NCBI GenBank assembly: GCA_024644775.1
Contig: JAHEHB010000223.1
Location: forward strand, 1 to 8,728
DNA: 8,728 nucleotides
Direction: 5' to 3'
From: Deltaproteobacteria bacterium
GTDB taxonomy: Bacteria > Desulfobacterota > Desulfobacteria > Desulfobacterales > SURF-15
The notes under the pieces are model-generated. The model worked only from the letters and a program-made list of their open reading frames with translations, did not search any database and was not told the DNA's origin. How positions within the stretch are numbered: position 1 is the first letter of the stretch; each line of letters opens with the position of its first letter. Below, piece after piece: positions 6,866-8,728 of the stretch. Made by a program: the position numbers and the translations under genes.

Positions 6866-8143
6866 TTATTTTCGAGGAGGAAACAACTGGGACCTTGCTC
6901 CGGTATGAACTCTCCAGCCTTGTTTCTTCAATTCTGTTGTTGCCTGTTTGCTTAAGGAACCAATAACCCAAAGTTCGACGCCGCTCTCTTTTGCCTCTGA
7001 GCTTGCAGAAGTTACCGCCTCAGCAACCCGTTTGTCCCAGATGATGTAATCGGTCGGCAAGAGGACAACCCTTGTCCCGTCCTTGCGCACACCTTGGGTC
7101 AATCTGGCCATAGGTGTAACACTCTTAAGGGGAGCAATTTCTTTATGATACCCTGCCGACATGACCGTAATTTTCGTTATCGTTTTCGCCATGTCGTAAT
7201 CACCGGCCTGAAGGGCAACCTTTATAAAAAGCTCAAGATTGTCTACTCCTTTCAGAGACTCAAGAGCCGTAACCATTACAGTCGATTGAGCAGGGGAAAA
7301 GGATGGATTGTTGAGAAAGAGCTCAACGGTATCGACATTTATGCCCATTCCAACCAGTTTGTTTTTATTCTGCAGCCACAATTCCGAGGCCGGCGTGGTA
7401 TTGATAGCCTCATTCAGCAGCCGGGCGGTGCCTGATGTTGTCAAAACCAGGCCCCCGGCTCCGGGTACAATACTTGATGCCAGCCCAACTCCAAGGCCAC
7501 CTGCGTAATCAGCCCGGCCTAAGCGATCGAGTTCTTTCTGCAGTACTTCGTTCCTGGAATACACATTGACCCCATACTTGGTGGCAATCTCCCCTTTTGC
7601 TTTCGAGATACCGACCAACTGTTCAAACTTGCTGTCTTCCGCGCCGGTGGTCTCCCTCTTGCCGACGGTTTCTTTGGCCCGATTAAACAGGCTGCCTACT
7701 CCCGCGGCCGCTCCTTCAAGGGTGCCTTTCGGATCATTAAACAGATTCTTCACACCAGCGACCGTTTTTTGTCCAGACTGTTTTAATCCTTCAACCACAG
7801 TGTCATCGGTCTCCACCTGCTTCATGGCAGCAATGGCATTAATCTCATTCACGAGAATTTTGAAGTCATCGGTTGAGCCTGCCTTAAAAGTTCCGAAGCT
7901 GGTTTCAACCGTATAGTGATTAAACAGGCCGTCATTTATTACCGGGTCTTGTACCGAGTAATTCTTACCCTTAAGCAACTCAGGTTGAAGAATAGATTTC
8001 GCCTGTAGGACCGGTGGCTCTTCATATGCAGCCCAGGCAGAGAGAGTGCAGATGGTTAGATTAATAAAAGTGAGCAGGCAATAGTAAAAAATTTTTTGCC
8101 ATATTCCTGCGTATTTTTCAGATAAAATGATAAATGCAAGCAC
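6866..8143 (-). CDS. exported 425-residue protein of unknown function
   Basis: I recognise no characterised family, though the pattern recalls conserved hypothetical proteins of proteobacteria. The GTG at 8143 is the best start: AAGGAGG lies exactly 5 bases upstream (8149-8155), whereas the ATG at 8164, seven codons earlier, precedes that site. Numbered from the GTG, residues about 15-37 form a signal peptide with probable cleavage after SAWA, so the product should be periplasmic or outer-membrane associated. A mixed N-terminal region follows. Next is a helical section rich in Gly, Lys and Ala (about 95-150), then a glycine-rich hydrophobic stretch near 212-235 (LGVGLASSIVPGAGGLVL), which could insert in or cross a membrane. 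The final 90 residues look like an alpha/beta fold, with RVVLLPTDYIIWDKR and VELWVIGSLSKQAT. The gene stands alone, behind the candidate promoter at 8190-8218 and about 155 bases before the attC, so it may be cassette cargo. Confidence 0.82.
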   Translation of the reverse strand: MLAFIILSEKYAGIWQKIFYYCLLTFINLTICTLSAWAAYEEPPVLQAKSILQPELLKGKNYSVQDPVINDGLFNHYTVETSFGTFKAGSTDDFKILVNEINAIAAMKQVETDDTVVEGLKQSGQKTVAGVKNLFNDPKGTLEGAAAGVGSLFNRAKETVGKRETTGAEDSKFEQLVGISKAKGEIATKYGVNVYSRNEVLQKELDRLGRADYAGGLGVGLASSIVPGAGGLVLTTSGTARLLNEAINTTPASELWLQNKNKLVGMGINVDTVELFLNNPSFSPAQSTVMVTALESLKGVDNLELFIKVALQAGDYDMAKTITKITVMSAGYHKEIAPLKSVTPMARLTQGVRKDGTRVVLLPTDYIIWDKRVAEAVTSASSEAKESGVELWVIGSLSKQATTELKKQGWRVHTGARSQLFPPRK

Positions 8144-8167
8144 GATGCCCTCCTTATTTGACATTTA

Positions 8168-8207
8168 CACGGATTTGGAAATGATAACCTTTATAATGTT
8201 ATCCGTG
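8168..8207. repeat. nested inverted repeats around the -10 region
   Basis: Two overlapping inverted repeats share their right arm. The outer pair is CACGGAT (8168-8174) with ATCCGTG (8201-8207). The inner pair is GATAAC (8183-8188) with GTTATC (8198-8203), which flanks the proposed -10 hexamer. They could be an operator, or alternative hairpins in the transcript leader. The inner arm on the minus strand (GTTATC) also equals the core of the attC outer box, which may be coincidence or a relic of a cassette boundary. Confidence 0.55.
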
Positions 8208-8218
8208 CCAAAACGCAA
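8190..8218 (-). promoter_or_regulatory. candidate sigma-70-type promoter for the 425-residue gene
   Basis: On the minus strand TTGCGT (8213-8218) is followed after exactly 17 bases by TATAAA (8190-8195). The -10 matches the consensus at five of six positions and the -35 at three of six, with ideal spacing. Transcription would start near 8183, leaving a leader of about 40 bases before the GTG start. Both hexamers sit within palindromes. Confidence 0.5.
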
Positions 8219-8224
8219 TGCGTT
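8212..8224. promoter_or_regulatory. palindrome over the -35 hexamer, possible operator
   Basis: AACGCA (8212-8217) and TGCGTT (8219-8224) are exact reverse complements around one central base. The palindrome covers the proposed -35 hexamer (8213-8218), the kind of position where a dimeric repressor would block transcription. No regulator gene is visible nearby, so the binding protein is unknown. Confidence 0.4.
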
Positions 8225-8463
8225 GCCTGAAAACCAAATATTGGCCGATGCAGATATATAGACAGATATTTCAATGACAGGACATAACTTGGGGATTTTG
8301 CATTGAATCCACCAACCACAATCTATTGTCTCTGTTGATTTTATTGAAAGTAACCGTTTAGTCCTTGGTTGAGAGTGAAAATACCGGAAGTTGATTTCAC
8401 GGAAATTAGATGCAATAGGTCAATCCTGCATCAGTTGTTTCACTTGAAATAGTCGTCTTTTGC

Positions 8464-8706
8464 CTATTTGATCTGTACAATGCTCTCCAAAGGACTGTCG
8501 GGGGCAATGCCGCACCCGGGGCAAAGGCAATCGGTTCCGTTTTCCAGTGCCTTGATGGCCTCCCGGAACCCCTTCTTCGGAGTGCTCTGGAGCAGTGTCG
8601 TTGCCGCAGCCAGGTTTCCGGAGACCTTTACCCCTTTTTCGTGGGCTACCTTTACCGCCTCCTTCAAGTTCGCCAGTTCTTCTATGCTGATCCCAGCAAC
8701 ACCGGT
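8464..8706 (-). pseudogene. C-terminal remnant of a UroD/MtaA-like corrinoid methyltransferase
   Basis: Eighty codons encode the end of a uroporphyrinogen decarboxylase-like methyltransferase (MtaA/MtbA group), enzymes that move methyl groups from a corrinoid protein to a thiol such as coenzyme M or a related acceptor. Supporting segments are GVAGISIEEL, then KVSGNLAAATTLLQSTP, and the C-terminal signature CPGCGIAPDSPLE, whose cysteines belong to the zinc/thiol-binding region of the family. Full-length members have about 340 residues, so only the last quarter is here. The frame is closed upstream by TAA at 8707-8709, 19 bases before the window edge, so the remainder is either gone or in another frame past a frameshift. 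A TTG at 8667 could start a 67-residue product, but it falls within the conserved fold and is an unlikely true start. The remnant ends normally, in ESIVQIK. Confidence 0.7.
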
Positions 8707-8728
8707 TTAAAATGGTGATCCCATTTTT

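Larger units (their letters stand above)
8165..8463. other. intergenic region upstream of the 425-residue gene
   Basis: About 300 bases without a supported gene on either strand. The part nearest the 425-residue gene holds the candidate promoter and its palindromes. The remainder is AT-rich, and I see no terminator for the methyltransferase remnant and no further promoter in it. Confidence 0.55.

Noticed and set aside
7094..7916. Several plus-strand frames of 66-116 codons
   Set aside because: They are antisense to the 425-residue gene, which has a signal peptide and a strong ribosome site; none of them shows a domain.
8183..8204. GTTATC/GGATAAC pair as a complete attC
   Set aside because: At about 22 bases it is too short and has no inner boxes; kept only as a possible operator or cassette boundary.
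1..8728. CRISPR arrays, tRNA or rRNA genes
   Set aside because: No regularly spaced direct repeats and no cloverleaf or rRNA-like segments were seen on reading both strands.

Overview
The window reads as a piece of a chromosome from an anaerobic deltaproteobacterium, most likely a Desulfobacterota/Desulfobacterales-type sulfate reducer or a relative. This rests on protein resemblance recalled from memory: the form of the succinate dehydrogenase/fumarate reductase, a DHC-type dihaem cytochrome, an MtaA/UroD-like methyltransferase remnant and an IS91-family transposase. No database search was run. Base composition is moderate to AT-rich. Every convincing gene lies on the minus strand.

Layout in transcription order (right to left). 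8464-8706 is the 3' end of a corrinoid methyltransferase (UroD/MtaA-like) that has lost its 5' part. 8165-8463 is non-coding but carries a candidate promoter whose two hexamers are each covered or framed by a palindrome. 6866-8143 encodes an exported 425-residue protein of unknown function. About 150 bases downstream, at 6645-6710, is a well-formed integron-type attC recombination site, with short decayed reading frames on either side. 6071-6532 is a largely empty upstream region. 2644-6070 is a compact four-gene operon, sdhA-sdhC-sdhD-sdhB, for a membrane-bound succinate:quinone oxidoreductase/fumarate reductase. 2241-2643 is non-coding, with one perfect hairpin and a possible decayed membrane-protein fragment on the plus strand. 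1839-2240 encodes a small exported cysteine-rich protein of unknown function. 1055-1693 encodes an exported dihaem cytochrome c. 1-1044 is an IS91-family (Y2, HUH) transposase that runs off the left edge and lacks its N-terminal part, its open frame starting 10 bases beyond the cytochrome stop codon.

The functional core is respiratory: SdhABCD passes electrons between succinate/fumarate and the quinone pool, and the dihaem cytochrome is a periplasmic electron carrier. The rest has an accessory character: a truncated transposase, a lone attC site, a truncated methyltransferase and an orphan exported protein behind a possibly regulated promoter. The most noteworthy signal is the attC site, because it implies past integron cassette activity next to the unknown 425-residue gene although no integrase is present in the window.
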